A stretch of DNA of 64,000 nucleotides, taken from positions 1 through 64,000 of the forward strand of contig NZ_BJDW01000001.1 in the NCBI RefSeq assembly GCF_005405345.1. Direction: 5' to 3'. Within the stretch, counting starts at the first letter, position 1. Every line of letters begins with the position of its first letter. The notes below the pieces were generated by a model. It was not told the DNA's origin and made no database searches. It saw only the letters and a program-made list of their open reading frames with translations. Below, in pieces: positions 36,252 through 44,334 of this stretch. The position numbers and the translations under genes are program-made. This DNA comes from Enterococcus viikkiensis (lineage in GTDB: Bacteria > Bacillota > Bacilli > Lactobacillales > Enterococcaceae).

Positions 36252-37349
36252 CTAATCGAACACGGTTAACGCTTGTTCTAAATCCGTAATTAAATCATCA
36301 CTATCTTCAATTCCAACAGACAGCCGAAGTAAATCTGATGTCAATCCGTAAGACTCACGTAGTACTTGCGGGATATCAGCATGCGTTTGAGTAGTTGGAT
36401 AGGTAATTAAACTTTCAACACCTCCTAAACTTTCAGCAAACGTAATCACCTTTAATTTTGCTAAAAATGGTGCTATTCTTTGTTCGTCTTTCACGTAAAA
36501 ACTGATCATACCGCCCTTTCCTGGATAAGCAATCCTTTTAAGACTAGGATGTTGTTCTAATCTTTTAACAATCTTTTGAGCACTTTCTTCTTGGCGATTA
36601 AATCGCAACGGAAATGTTTTTAGACTGCGAATAAATAGCCAACAATCAAAGCTAGATAGTGTGGGACCTGTCGTATTCGCTATCCAAGCAATCCTTTCGC
36701 CTAAATCCGGTTCCTTTGCTACTACAACACCGGCCAGTACATCATTATGCCCAGTTAAATATTTCGTGCCCGAATGAATGACTACATCAGCACCTAGATC
36801 CAACGGCTTTTGTCTTAAAGGTGTCAAAAAGGTATTGTCTACAATTAATTGAGTCTTCGTATCTTTAAGGAGTTGGCTCACTTTCTTAATATCAATCTCA
36901 TTCATCAATGGATTCGTTGGTGTTTCTAAAAAAACAGCCGTAATTGCACTATCGTACTGAGCTTTTAAACTAACAAAATCATCAAAGTAGCGAAATTTGG
37001 CAATCCCCTTTTCCTCTAGATCGTTGAAAAAACGAAATGTTCCACCATAAAGATCACGGGAAACCAAAAATTTACTACCACTTTCAAATAATTGAAAAAC
37101 TAACTGAATCGCGCTCATTCCAGAACTAGTAACCACTGCCCGGGCTCCATTTTCTAGTCTGGCTAACCCAGTTTCTAAAATATCACGAGTCGGATTTTTC
37201 GTCCGAGTGTAATCATATCCCGTGCTTTGACCCAGTTTTGGATGAGAGTAAGTTGTTGATAAATAAATCGGGGAACTAATTGCCCCTGTCGTTTGGTCGG
37301 CTTTGTTTCCTAATTGAGCTAAATCAGTTGAAATTTTTAATTTACACAT
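36252..37349 (-). CDS. Cystathionine gamma-synthase/beta-lyase family PLP enzyme
   Basis: A 365-residue enzyme of the Cys/Met metabolism PLP family (PF01053). The PLP lysine lies in HSGTKYLTGHNDVLAGVVV. Other family marks are PIYLSTTYSHP, DYTRTKNPTRDILE, SSGMSAIQLV, ETPTNPLM and SLGGVESLI. The family includes cystathionine gamma-synthase, gamma-lyase and beta-lyase, which cannot be told apart by eye. Next to a PatB-type beta-lyase under a methionine T-box, a gamma-synthase role (cysteine plus acylated homoserine to cystathionine) fits best. AAGGA precedes the ATG. Confidence 0.88.
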   Translation of the reverse strand: MCKLKISTDLAQLGNKADQTTGAISSPIYLSTTYSHPKLGQSTGYDYTRTKNPTRDILETGLARLENGARAVVTSSGMSAIQLVFQLFESGSKFLVSRDLYGGTFRFFNDLEEKGIAKFRYFDDFVSLKAQYDSAITAVFLETPTNPLMNEIDIKKVSQLLKDTKTQLIVDNTFLTPLRQKPLDLGADVVIHSGTKYLTGHNDVLAGVVVAKEPDLGERIAWIANTTGPTLSSFDCWLFIRSLKTFPLRFNRQEESAQKIVKRLEQHPSLKRIAYPGKGGMISFYVKDEQRIAPFLAKLKVITFAESLGGVESLITYPTTQTHADIPQVLRESYGLTSDLLRLSVGIEDSDDLITDLEQALTVFD

Positions 37350-37351
37350 AT

Positions 37352-38530
37352 CTATCTTCCTTTCATAGCAGCAATCAGACGATCACAAGCAATTTGAATA
37401 TTTAGAGGAGAGGTGGCTAGATTTAATCGTATGAAAGATTTCGCAGTGGCCGAGAACCATTCACCATAATCGACAGCCAGCCTAGCTTGTTCTTGAACGA
37501 ACTCTTTTACCTCACTAGCTGGAATCAGGGCTGTCAAGTCTAGCCATAGCAAGTAAGTTCCTTCTAGTTCAATGATTCTAATTTGTGGCAAATTTTTAGT
37601 TAATTTTTTTTTAGCCAGTGTGTAATTGTATTCAACTACCGATAATAACCCTTGAAGCCAATCATCCCCGGTTTCATAAGCAGTTTTAGCTGCTAGTTGT
37701 CCTAATGAGCTATTTTCTGTTTGCCGATGGGCTTGTGACCACGCACTATATTGTTTTCGCTTCTCGACATTTGGAATCCAAACGTGAGAAGTTAGTAAAG
37801 AAGCTAGGTTAAACGTTTTTGATGGTGCATTACAAACAATCAAATTTTCTAAAGATGCTGCTTCGGCTACCGTGATTGTCGAAGTAAAGGGCTTAAAAAC
37901 CAAGTCAGAATGAATTTCATCGGCAATGACTAGAACACCATATTGATTACAAAGCGTTAAGACCCTTCTAAGCTCTTCTTCACTCCACACACGCCCGACC
38001 GGATTATGAGGTGAGCAGAGAATAAATACTTTTACTTGTTCTGTTAGTAGTTTGTTTTCAAAATCAACTAGATCCATTTGATAATGACTATCTTTTTGGA
38101 TCAGCTCTGAAGTCACCAGCTTACGTTTTTGATCTTTAATGGCATTAAAGAAGGGGTAATATACCGGGGGCTGAATCAATATACTATCCCCAACTTCCGT
38201 AAAACAAGCAACCAAATCATACAATGATTGCACGACACCTGTGGAAAAAGACAACCAATTTGCTTGAAATGGTGTTTTTTCATGACGTTTTTGCCACCCT
38301 TCGTACGCTTCAAAGTAATCATCTGGCACAATCGAATAGCCAAAAATGCCGTGACGAATTCGCGTTTCTAAAGCTGCTACCACAGGTTTAGGCGTTTTAA
38401 ATTCTGTATCTGCTACCCACAACGGCAAGAGTTCTGAATCCCCATATCGCTCGTCTAAAGCATCCCATTTCAGTGAATTTGTTTGTTTGCGCTCTATTGC
38501 GTAATCATTAATAAATTGATCGATTTCCAT
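37352..38530 (-). CDS. patB: MalY/PatB family cystathionine beta-lyase
   Basis: A 392-residue class I/II aminotransferase-fold PLP enzyme of the MalY/PatB type, which cleaves cystathionine to homocysteine. PLP lysine is in NAPSKTFNLASL. Others are WVADTEFKTPKPV, ILIQPPVYYPFF, LCSPHNPVGRVW and ADEIHSDLVF. The open frame runs upstream into the T-box, but AAGGAAG and the family start MEIDQFINDY set the ATG at 38530. The first gene of a six-gene methionine-responsive operon. Confidence 0.9.
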   Translation of the reverse strand: MEIDQFINDYAIERKQTNSLKWDALDERYGDSELLPLWVADTEFKTPKPVVAALETRIRHGIFGYSIVPDDYFEAYEGWQKRHEKTPFQANWLSFSTGVVQSLYDLVACFTEVGDSILIQPPVYYPFFNAIKDQKRKLVTSELIQKDSHYQMDLVDFENKLLTEQVKVFILCSPHNPVGRVWSEEELRRVLTLCNQYGVLVIADEIHSDLVFKPFTSTITVAEAASLENLIVCNAPSKTFNLASLLTSHVWIPNVEKRKQYSAWSQAHRQTENSSLGQLAAKTAYETGDDWLQGLLSVVEYNYTLAKKKLTKNLPQIRIIELEGTYLLWLDLTALIPASEVKEFVQEQARLAVDYGEWFSATAKSFIRLNLATSPLNIQIACDRLIAAMKGR

Positions 38531-38552
38531 GCTCTTCCTTCTTTCTTGAAAC

Positions 38553-38815
38553 AAAAAAAAGCCGCCCTTTGCCAATAAATTGACAAAGGGACGACAAATG
38601 CGCGTTACCACCCTTATTTATGTTGTCTTTACAGAGCAACACCTCGACAGTTCCAATTGAAACTCGGTACGCTAACGGGTACTTCCGTCTAAACAGCGTA
38701 AACCGTTTAGAAAACTCAGAGCTCATCTTCACTTTTTTCTGACTGTCCTCTTTTTCACCAACCGAGGTCTCTGTAACAGCTTTGAAAGCTACTCTTCTCT
38801 TCAACATCTTTTTTA
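38553..38815 (-). promoter_or_regulatory. T-box leader, probable methionine specificity
   Basis: The minus-strand leader carries the T-box sequence AGGGTGGTAACGCG (38601-38614), followed by a strong terminator (arms about 38561-38572 and 38581-38593, then eight T at 38553-38560). The stem I region lies roughly at 38700-38800 with a GGTTGGTG apical loop. A candidate specifier ATG, followed by A, is at 38724-38726. Uncharged tRNA-Met would stabilise the antiterminator and switch on the downstream sulfur amino-acid operon. The specifier assignment was made by eye. Confidence 0.85.
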
Positions 38816-38826
38816 TTATTAATTGA

Positions 38827-38854
38827 ATTATAATCTCGATTTCGTTTTTGTCAA
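38827..38854 (-). promoter_or_regulatory. Promoter of the methionine T-box operon
   Basis: Consensus TTGACA (38849-38854), 16-nt spacer and consensus TATAAT (38827-38832) on the minus strand. Transcription would begin near 38820, just before the T-box stem I. Confidence 0.85.
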
Positions 38855-38970
38855 CATTTTTTAATGTTATTTTTGTAATAATGTGCTAAATCGAAGAATA
38901 CAGTTGTCAAATTCAGATCCAGCGCTTGTCCACAAGTAAACTTTTGCTAAACCATTTTTTAAAGTTGACC

Positions 38971-39007
38971 AAAAAAAACCAAAAACCTAATGAACAGTGG
39001 TTTTTGG
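38971..39007 (-). terminator. Intrinsic terminator after tRNA-Arg
   Basis: 9-bp stem CCAAAAACC/GGTTTTTGG (38979-38987 and 38999-39007) followed on the minus strand by eight T. It lies 13 nt after the 3' end of the tRNA. Confidence 0.85.
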
Positions 39008-39019
39008 CAGATTTAATAA

Positions 39020-39093
<74 letters not shown>

Positions 39094-39115
39094 GTGCTTG
39101 ATATGAATCTCTATT

Positions 39116-39144
39116 ATTGTAGCGATTTTAACTTATTTTCGCAA
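39116..39144 (-). promoter_or_regulatory. Promoter of tRNA-Arg
   Basis: Minus strand TTGCGA (39139-39144), 17-nt spacer, TACAAT (39116-39121), about 23 nt upstream of the mature 5' end. Confidence 0.7.
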
Positions 39145-39205
39145 GCGCCGTCGAAGATTTAATAAGTCTATTTTATAATTAAGATTTTTCATTGCTGATC
39201 AAATC

Positions 39206-39238
39206 AAAAAAAGGAAAAGACTTATTTTCGTCTTTTCC
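39206..39238 (-). terminator. Intrinsic terminator overlapping the helicase stop codon
   Basis: 9-bp perfect stem (39230-39238 with 39213-39221), 8-nt loop, then seven T on the minus strand. The helicase TAA (39222-39224) lies in the loop, so the terminator's first arm encodes the last residues. Confidence 0.85.
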
Positions 39239-40400
39239 CTTTGCTTTTCTTTGGTTTCTTCTTTTTTGGATCAGCTTGTCTTACTGGCTCTTCCGTCAAT
39301 AATTCGCCGCCATATAAATAAATCGGTGCCAGTTGAAGCGCCAATTTTTTAGCGATCTTCGTTAAGTCCGCCTTCTCCTGCGGGCTAACCAATGTGATTA
39401 CGACTCCCGCTTGCCCCATTCGGCCCACACGACCCGCTCGATGCAGATAGCTTTCTTCACTTAACGGCACGTCTACATTGATAACAAACGGCAGCGACTC
39501 GATGTCTAAGCCGCGGCTTGCCAAATCGGTGGTCAATAAGCCTTGTGCCTGCTGTTTTTTAAATTGTTCAATCGCGTTTTTACGAGCGATTTTTGACTGA
39601 TCTGAAGCTAGACTAACAACTGGCAATTGATGAAAGGCTAATTTTTCTTCACCACTGCCCATATCACTTAGCTGATTGAAAAAGATCATGCCCCAAAATT
39701 CCGGCAAATTCAATAAACGACGCAATTGATCCACTTTCTTACGATCCGTCGTTTCTAAATAGAAATGTTGAACTTCGCCTTGACTCTTGTCTTCTTTAGA
39801 AACATCTACCACTTCTAAGTCCGTTTCAAGTTTTTTCAATTCATCCAGAACGACATCCGCCGTAGCAGAAAAATATAAGCGTTGCGCCTGATTATCGGCG
39901 GCTTTCATGATTTTTTGGATCAGCTGCAAGCTTTGTCCTTGGATCAATTGATCGACTTCATCAAAGACTAGCGTTTTGATATTGGCCGCCTTGATTTTTT
40001 TGGCGGTGATTAACTCTAATACTCGTCCTGGCGTACCAATCAGCACTTCCGGCTTCTTCTTTAAGGCTTCTTGCTGGCGTTTGACATTGGCTCCGCCGAT
40101 TAAAGGCTGCGCCTTCATGCCTGATCCCGCCAACCATTTACGGGCGACTTCCACGACTTGCATCGCCAGTTCCTGTGATGACGTCAAAACCAGGATTTGA
40201 CTAGCTACACCGACTTCTAATTGGTTAAGTAAGGGCAATAAGTAAGCTAGGGTCTTGCCGCTTCCGGTGGGGGCGATCCCGACTAAATTTTTTCCTTCGG
40301 TGATGGGTGAAAAGACTTTATTTTGGATCAATGCTGGCTGTTGAAATCCAGCTTCTGTCCAATTCTTTTGTAAAAATGGCACAAATGTTTGACTATCCAT
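39222..40400 (-). CDS. DEAD-box-family RNA helicase (YfmL/CshB-like)
   Basis: A 392-residue superfamily 2 RNA helicase with two RecA domains. Seen: Q-motif-like FQQPALIQ, motif I APTGSGKT, Ib GTPGRV, motif II DEVD in place of DEAD, motif III SATA, motif V TTDLASRGLDI and motif VI HRAGRVGR. A lysine-rich tail (KKKKPKKSKGKRRK) probably binds RNA. Such helicases act in ribosome assembly or cold adaptation. The gene is monocistronic, ending in a terminator that overlaps its stop. Confidence 0.92.
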   Translation of the reverse strand: MDSQTFVPFLQKNWTEAGFQQPALIQNKVFSPITEGKNLVGIAPTGSGKTLAYLLPLLNQLEVGVASQILVLTSSQELAMQVVEVARKWLAGSGMKAQPLIGGANVKRQQEALKKKPEVLIGTPGRVLELITAKKIKAANIKTLVFDEVDQLIQGQSLQLIQKIMKAADNQAQRLYFSATADVVLDELKKLETDLEVVDVSKEDKSQGEVQHFYLETTDRKKVDQLRRLLNLPEFWGMIFFNQLSDMGSGEEKLAFHQLPVVSLASDQSKIARKNAIEQFKKQQAQGLLTTDLASRGLDIESLPFVINVDVPLSEESYLHRAGRVGRMGQAGVVITLVSPQEKADLTKIAKKLALQLAPIYLYGGELLTEEPVRQADPKKKKPKKSKGKRRK

Positions 40401-40408
40401 AATTTCCT

Positions 40409-41410
40409 CTATTTCGCGTCGGCATCAAAAACGATGCCTGCACTTTTTCTCATATCATACAACACTTGGTTGACATTGCGGGCCAATTCCACCCACTCTT
40501 CATAATTCGTTCCTAATGTTCGATCCGTTGGGTTCAAAATTACTTCAGCAAACGCCGCCGCTTCTTCAACCATTGGATTTTCTACCCGCTGCACACTTAA
40601 TTTTATTTTTCGCTGATGATCACGGTCATGGAAGACGGCTTCATCGATAGAGTGAATCGCGTCCAGTACTAACGTCCCATTACTTAAATAGATCTCTGCT
40701 GGTTGATAGCTGTCACTAATTTTCCCCGTACGAATGGTCACATCAAATTCTTCGTAACGCAAAATTCCCGTGCCGATTCCATCAACATCCGTTTGAATTT
40801 TTTTTGCAAAATACAAGCTCTCATTAGGCATCCCAAACCAAGCTAGTGCCGCATAAATCGGGTATACGCCTAAATCGACTAAGGCTCCGCCAGAAAAATG
40901 AGGGGAAAAGATATTTGGTTCTTCGCCGTCTAAGACTTGATCATACCGTGAAGAATACTTCATGAAACTAAAATCCGCACCGATCGTTCGATCCTTTAAC
41001 GGCAGAAAATCAGCGATGGTTTTAAAGGCCTGCTCATGAATATTACGGGCTGCCTCAAAAAAGAAAACCCGTTGCTGATTCGCCAGTTCGATGATTTCGT
41101 CCATTTCTTGCGGCGTGGAAAAGGCGGGTTTTTCAACGATGATATTTTTTCCCGCTAAAATAGCCTGCTTCGCTTGTTCAAAGTGCAGACTATTTGGCGA
41201 TGCGATATACACCGTATCAACATGCTGGATCGCAAAAAAAGTAACCAAATCCGTCGCATATTCCACATCTCCATAGTTTTCGCCAAATTTTTGAGCGGTC
41301 TCTAAACGTCGTGAGTAAACCGCCGCAAGCTGGTAGCTGCCAGTTTGGTGAGCAGCTTGGACAAATTGGTCCGTAATCCAGTTGGTACCGATAATTCCTA
41401 AATTGATCAT
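40409..41410 (-). CDS. Gfo/Idh/MocA family oxidoreductase
   Basis: A 333-residue NAD(P)-dependent oxidoreductase. The N-terminal INLGIIGTNWITDQFVQA is the Rossmann motif, EKPAF carries the conserved Glu-Lys-Pro, and GGALVDLGVYPIYAALAWFG is the typical substrate-domain signature with Asp. Substrate (a sugar or inositol derivative) is not known. The open frame extends 18 nt upstream, but GGTGG with 7-nt spacing supports the ATG at 41410. It lies just after sfsA and may be co-transcribed with it. Confidence 0.88.
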   Translation of the reverse strand: MINLGIIGTNWITDQFVQAAHQTGSYQLAAVYSRRLETAQKFGENYGDVEYATDLVTFFAIQHVDTVYIASPNSLHFEQAKQAILAGKNIIVEKPAFSTPQEMDEIIELANQQRVFFFEAARNIHEQAFKTIADFLPLKDRTIGADFSFMKYSSRYDQVLDGEEPNIFSPHFSGGALVDLGVYPIYAALAWFGMPNESLYFAKKIQTDVDGIGTGILRYEEFDVTIRTGKISDSYQPAEIYLSNGTLVLDAIHSIDEAVFHDRDHQRKIKLSVQRVENPMVEEAAAFAEVILNPTDRTLGTNYEEWVELARNVNQVLYDMRKSAGIVFDADAK

Positions 41411-41424
41411 ACTTGTTCCACCTT

Positions 41425-42156
41425 TCATTGATTAGGGTCAATAAATTTTTGTGTTAAATCAAAAGGAACTGCCTGTTTGATTGAAATACTTTGTTGATCT
41501 ACGTCACAATTATACGCTAAAACCGTGACGCCGTCTGCCAATGCCCCCTCCACCGCAGAATACAGTGCCGGCTGCATATGACGATGAATCGTCGCTCGTG
41601 AAACCGTTGGGAACTGTACGACAAATAAAACATAACTATGATAGCCCATCGCCTGTGCGACCCGCAGTTCTTCCACATGCTTTAAGCCTCGCAAAGTCGG
41701 TGCATCCGGAAATGCGCCGATGCCCTGATTTTCCAGCGTCATCCCTTTGACTTCCACAAAGCCTTTTTCTTGTTGATCGGTCTCAAAATAAATATCAAAT
41801 TTTGAGTGCTCAAACGTATATTCACGTTTCAGAAAGGTGATGGCGCCGCGCAAGCCTGGCAGCACAATTTTTCCAGCTAAAATTCCTTCAGCTGCTAAGA
41901 CGTTGGGAATCTGAGAATCAATGTTGATCCACATCTCGCCTTTTCGTACCGCGACTAAATCATAGGCGGTCTTACGCTTGACCGAGGGCTGATGATTGAC
42001 CGCGACCAACGCATCCGTTAAAAATAATTCCTTGTTCCGGCCCGTGTTTTTGACGTGAGTGATAATTTCTTCTCCCGTCTCAATCAAGCGACAACGGGCA
42101 ATAAATCGATTGCTTCTTTCAATAAAGCTTGCTAAATGGATCTCTGAGTAATTCAT
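41425..42156 (-). CDS. sfsA: SfsA family DNA/RNA nuclease-like protein
   Basis: A 243-residue SfsA protein, named for sugar fermentation stimulation. Family marks are FIERSNRFIARC, HVKNTGRNKELFL, FEHSKFDIYFE, FVEVKGMTLE with the nuclease-like Glu-x-Lys, and FPDAPTLRGLKHVEEL. Its nucleic-acid binding or nuclease role remains poorly defined. A near-consensus promoter lies 66 nt upstream. Confidence 0.94.
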   Translation of the reverse strand: MNYSEIHLASFIERSNRFIARCRLIETGEEIITHVKNTGRNKELFLTDALVAVNHQPSVKRKTAYDLVAVRKGEMWINIDSQIPNVLAAEGILAGKIVLPGLRGAITFLKREYTFEHSKFDIYFETDQQEKGFVEVKGMTLENQGIGAFPDAPTLRGLKHVEELRVAQAMGYHSYVLFVVQFPTVSRATIHRHMQPALYSAVEGALADGVTVLAYNCDVDQQSISIKQAVPFDLTQKFIDPNQ

Positions 42157-42221
42157 TTTATCTAAATCCTTCTAAAAAAAGTTAAATAGTCCTTAAGCCT
42201 GATGGAAAGATCACGGACTTT

Positions 42222-42250
42222 ATTATATAGTATAACAAACAAGATGTGAA
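42222..42250 (-). promoter_or_regulatory. Promoter of sfsA
   Basis: Minus strand TTCACA (42245-42250), 17-nt spacer, TATAAT (42222-42227). Five of six and six of six consensus matches. Confidence 0.75.
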
Positions 42251-42321
42251 CGACGCTTGTTTCGCTTTACATCAGGTAATTATACGCTATTTAATTAAAA
42301 AAATTATTTATTTGTGGATGT

Positions 42322-42388
42322 TTAGCCGAATGGCATCAGACTTAAAGTGAGCCATTTTTAAATTTGTGTACTAAGATTGAGAAAGGAT
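42322..42388 (+). repeat. Diverged direct repeat, copy 1, upstream of the DUF4828-like gene
   Basis: Starts TTAGCCGAATGGCAT and ends AAATTTGTGTACTAAGATTG then AGAAAGGA. Matches copy 2 at 42416-42488 with small differences and a few gaps. The last 28 nt of the two copies lie exactly 100 nt apart. Confidence 0.7.
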
Positions 42389-42415
42389 GCCAGTTCTTCT
42401 TTCTGCTTTAGCAGA

Positions 42416-42488
42416 TTAGCAGAATGGTATACGGCTCGAAAATAGAGCAAATTTTTTTAAAATTTGTACATTAAGATTGAGAAAGGAG
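42416..42488 (+). repeat. Diverged direct repeat, copy 2, containing the ribosome site of the DUF4828-like gene
   Basis: Starts TTAGCAGAATGGTAT and ends AAATTTGTACATTAAGATTG then AGAAAGGAG. The final AAGGAG is the ribosome site of the gene at 42498. The duplication thus covers the untranslated leader of that gene. Confidence 0.7.
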
Positions 42489-42497
42489 TTTTTTTTG

Positions 42498-42878
42498 ATG
42501 AGATTAAAGTGGCCTTTTTTTCTAACCTCTCTTGGGATTGCGGCGGCAGGAGCGAAGCTAGCGCGCAGGCATGAAACGCAGGAGCTGAATAGCTTGTACG
42601 TCGGTTCTTGGGAATTTTCTCATCCCCACGAGAAAAGACTCCACACAATCACGATTTATCCTGATCTATCGATTATTTTAGATGGCAGTGCCATCATTTA
42701 CCAGCTGATTGAGTTAAGTGAACAAAAACTAGCGATCCAAGATCAATTTGGTTACCATTTAATCATCAAGACTAAAAATGGAACCCCAGATACTTTGTAC
42801 GATGAACTAGATGATATTTCTCTGACACTTGTACCAACAACGCTCAATCTGCCAAAAAAAGGTGTACCGATGCAATAA
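42498..42878 (+). CDS. Small membrane-anchored protein, DUF4828-like
   Basis: A 126-residue protein with one N-terminal hydrophobic stretch (LKWPFFLTSLGIAAAGAKLA), followed by a small soluble domain with YVGSWEFSHPHEKRLHTITI, IYPDLSIILDG, IQDQFGYHLIIK and LYDELDDISLTL. These features resemble DUF4828 proteins common in enterococci and lactobacilli; their function is unknown. AAGGAG lies 9 nt before the ATG at 42498; an upstream TTG is in frame but overlaps that site. It ends in a terminator shared with gltD. Confidence 0.8.
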   Translation: MRLKWPFFLTSLGIAAAGAKLARRHETQELNSLYVGSWEFSHPHEKRLHTITIYPDLSIILDGSAIIYQLIELSEQKLAIQDQFGYHLIIKTKNGTPDTLYDELDDISLTLVPTTLNLPKKGVPMQ

Positions 42879-42895
42879 TCGGCACACCTTTTTTG
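42855..42895. terminator. Bidirectional terminator between the DUF4828-like gene and gltD
   Basis: AAAAGGTGT-CCGAT pairs with ATCGG-ACACCTTTT, with one internal mismatch, giving about 14 pairs. It is flanked by T6 on the plus side and A7 on the minus side. It overlaps the stop of the plus gene and lies 2 nt from the gltD stop. Confidence 0.88.
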
Positions 42896-42896
42896 T

Positions 42897-44333
42897 TTAC
42901 TGATAGATCAACGTCCGTAGCATTTGATCGACGTTTTCTGCAGCTTTACGGCCTTCACGAATACCCCAAATTACCAAGCTTGGTCCTCTTCTAGCATCAC
43001 CAGCCACATAGACTTTTTCATTGTTAGTCGTGTAATCTTCGTAGATTTCTTGCACATCAAAAGCATCTAACAAGCTTTTCTCTGCGCCGGTAAAGCCCAT
43101 CGCCAATAAAACTAAATCAGCCTTTAAAACTTGCTCCGTTCCAGCTACTGGTTGGAAACGATTGTTGACTTTTGTCGTTTCGATGGCAATTACTTGTCCC
43201 CGTTCGGCTCCGACAAAGGCAGTCGTTGAGGTGTTGTAATAAGTCAATTCCTTATTTCCCAGCAGGCCTTCTTCCTGACCATAGCCTGTGCGATCCACCA
43301 TCGAGTATTCCGGCCACGGATTATTTGCTGTCCGTTCAGGCTGTAATTGTGGCGTGATCTCCAACTGCTTAACAGAAGCCGCACCTTGACGAATCGCGGA
43401 ACCAATACAGTCATTCCCGGTATCGCCGCCGCCAATGACTACAACGTGCTTACCTGCCAGTTTTTTACTGGTGGCCTCTTTGCCATGCTTCAGCACATCT
43501 TTCGTACAATCCGTCAAATAATCCACCGCAAACTGAATACCATGTAACTCGCGGCCTTTGATTTTCAAATCTCGTGGCACACTAGCACCACTAGCAACAA
43601 TCACGCGATCGTATTTTCCCTGTAGTTCTTCTGCCGTAACGTCGACACCGACTTCGGTATTCAGCACAAAGGTGATTCCTACCGCTTCCATCACATCGAT
43701 TCGACGTTGTACGATGTCTTTATCAAGCTTCATGTTTGGAATACCATACATCAGTAATCCTCCGGCACGATCGCTACGTTCATACACGGTTACTTGATGA
43801 CCTAGCTGATTTAAACGCCATGCGGCTGAAAGCCCCGCAGGCCCGGAACCAATCACCGCAACGGTAAAATTGGTTCGTTCCACCGGCATGCCGTCTGCTT
43901 TGACCCAATCCTGCTCAAAGGCATTATCAATAATAAAGCGCTCATTGTCATGAATCGCAACTCCAGCTCCGTTCAAGCCCTCGGTACAGGATTTCTCACA
44001 AGGTGCTGGGCAAACCCGTCCCGTCATTTCAGGCAACGGATTGGTCTTAGCTAACCGCTCAAAAGCATTTTTAAAATCCCCGCGATAAACGAAGTCGTTC
44101 CATTCAGGAATCAAATTATCGTTGGGACAACCTGAGACCGCGCGTTTGCCCCCGTAAAAGATCCCGGTATGGCAAAAGGGAATGCCACAGTTCATACAAC
44201 GAGCTGCTTGCTCTTGCCGCTCTTCCACACTTAAAGGAGTTTGCAGCTCTTGCCAATCCTTGACCCGTTCTTCTACCGGACGATAGGGATTATCCTTCCG
44301 GGCATATTTTAAAAATCCAAATGGATCCGCCAT
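42897..44333 (-). CDS. gltD: Glutamate synthase small subunit
   Basis: A 478-residue FAD/iron-sulfur oxidoreductase that passes NADPH electrons to GltB. It has N-terminal cysteine clusters CMNCGIPFCHTG and RVCPAPCEKSC, FAD motif VIGSGPAGLSAAW, NADPH motif VIGGGDTGNDCIG and the C-terminal VYVAGDARRG. The ATG at 44333 starts MADPFGFLKY, the family N-terminus, 1 nt after the gltB stop; the longer frame from 44372 would overlap gltB. Co-transcribed with gltB. Confidence 0.95.
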   Translation of the reverse strand: MADPFGFLKYARKDNPYRPVEERVKDWQELQTPLSVEERQEQAARCMNCGIPFCHTGIFYGGKRAVSGCPNDNLIPEWNDFVYRGDFKNAFERLAKTNPLPEMTGRVCPAPCEKSCTEGLNGAGVAIHDNERFIIDNAFEQDWVKADGMPVERTNFTVAVIGSGPAGLSAAWRLNQLGHQVTVYERSDRAGGLLMYGIPNMKLDKDIVQRRIDVMEAVGITFVLNTEVGVDVTAEELQGKYDRVIVASGASVPRDLKIKGRELHGIQFAVDYLTDCTKDVLKHGKEATSKKLAGKHVVVIGGGDTGNDCIGSAIRQGAASVKQLEITPQLQPERTANNPWPEYSMVDRTGYGQEEGLLGNKELTYYNTSTTAFVGAERGQVIAIETTKVNNRFQPVAGTEQVLKADLVLLAMGFTGAEKSLLDAFDVQEIYEDYTTNNEKVYVAGDARRGPSLVIWGIREGRKAAENVDQMLRTLIYQ

Positions 44334-44334
44334 C

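Noticed and set aside
38508-38807. Open frame of 99 codons upstream of patB and an N-terminal extension of PatB to 38611
   Set aside because: Both run through the T-box and its terminator; the T-box sequence and promoter explain this DNA.
42322-42340. TTAGCCGAATGGCAT resembles a tRNA D-arm
   Set aside because: No matching acceptor, anticodon or T arm around it; the similarity is local and it belongs to a duplicated leader.
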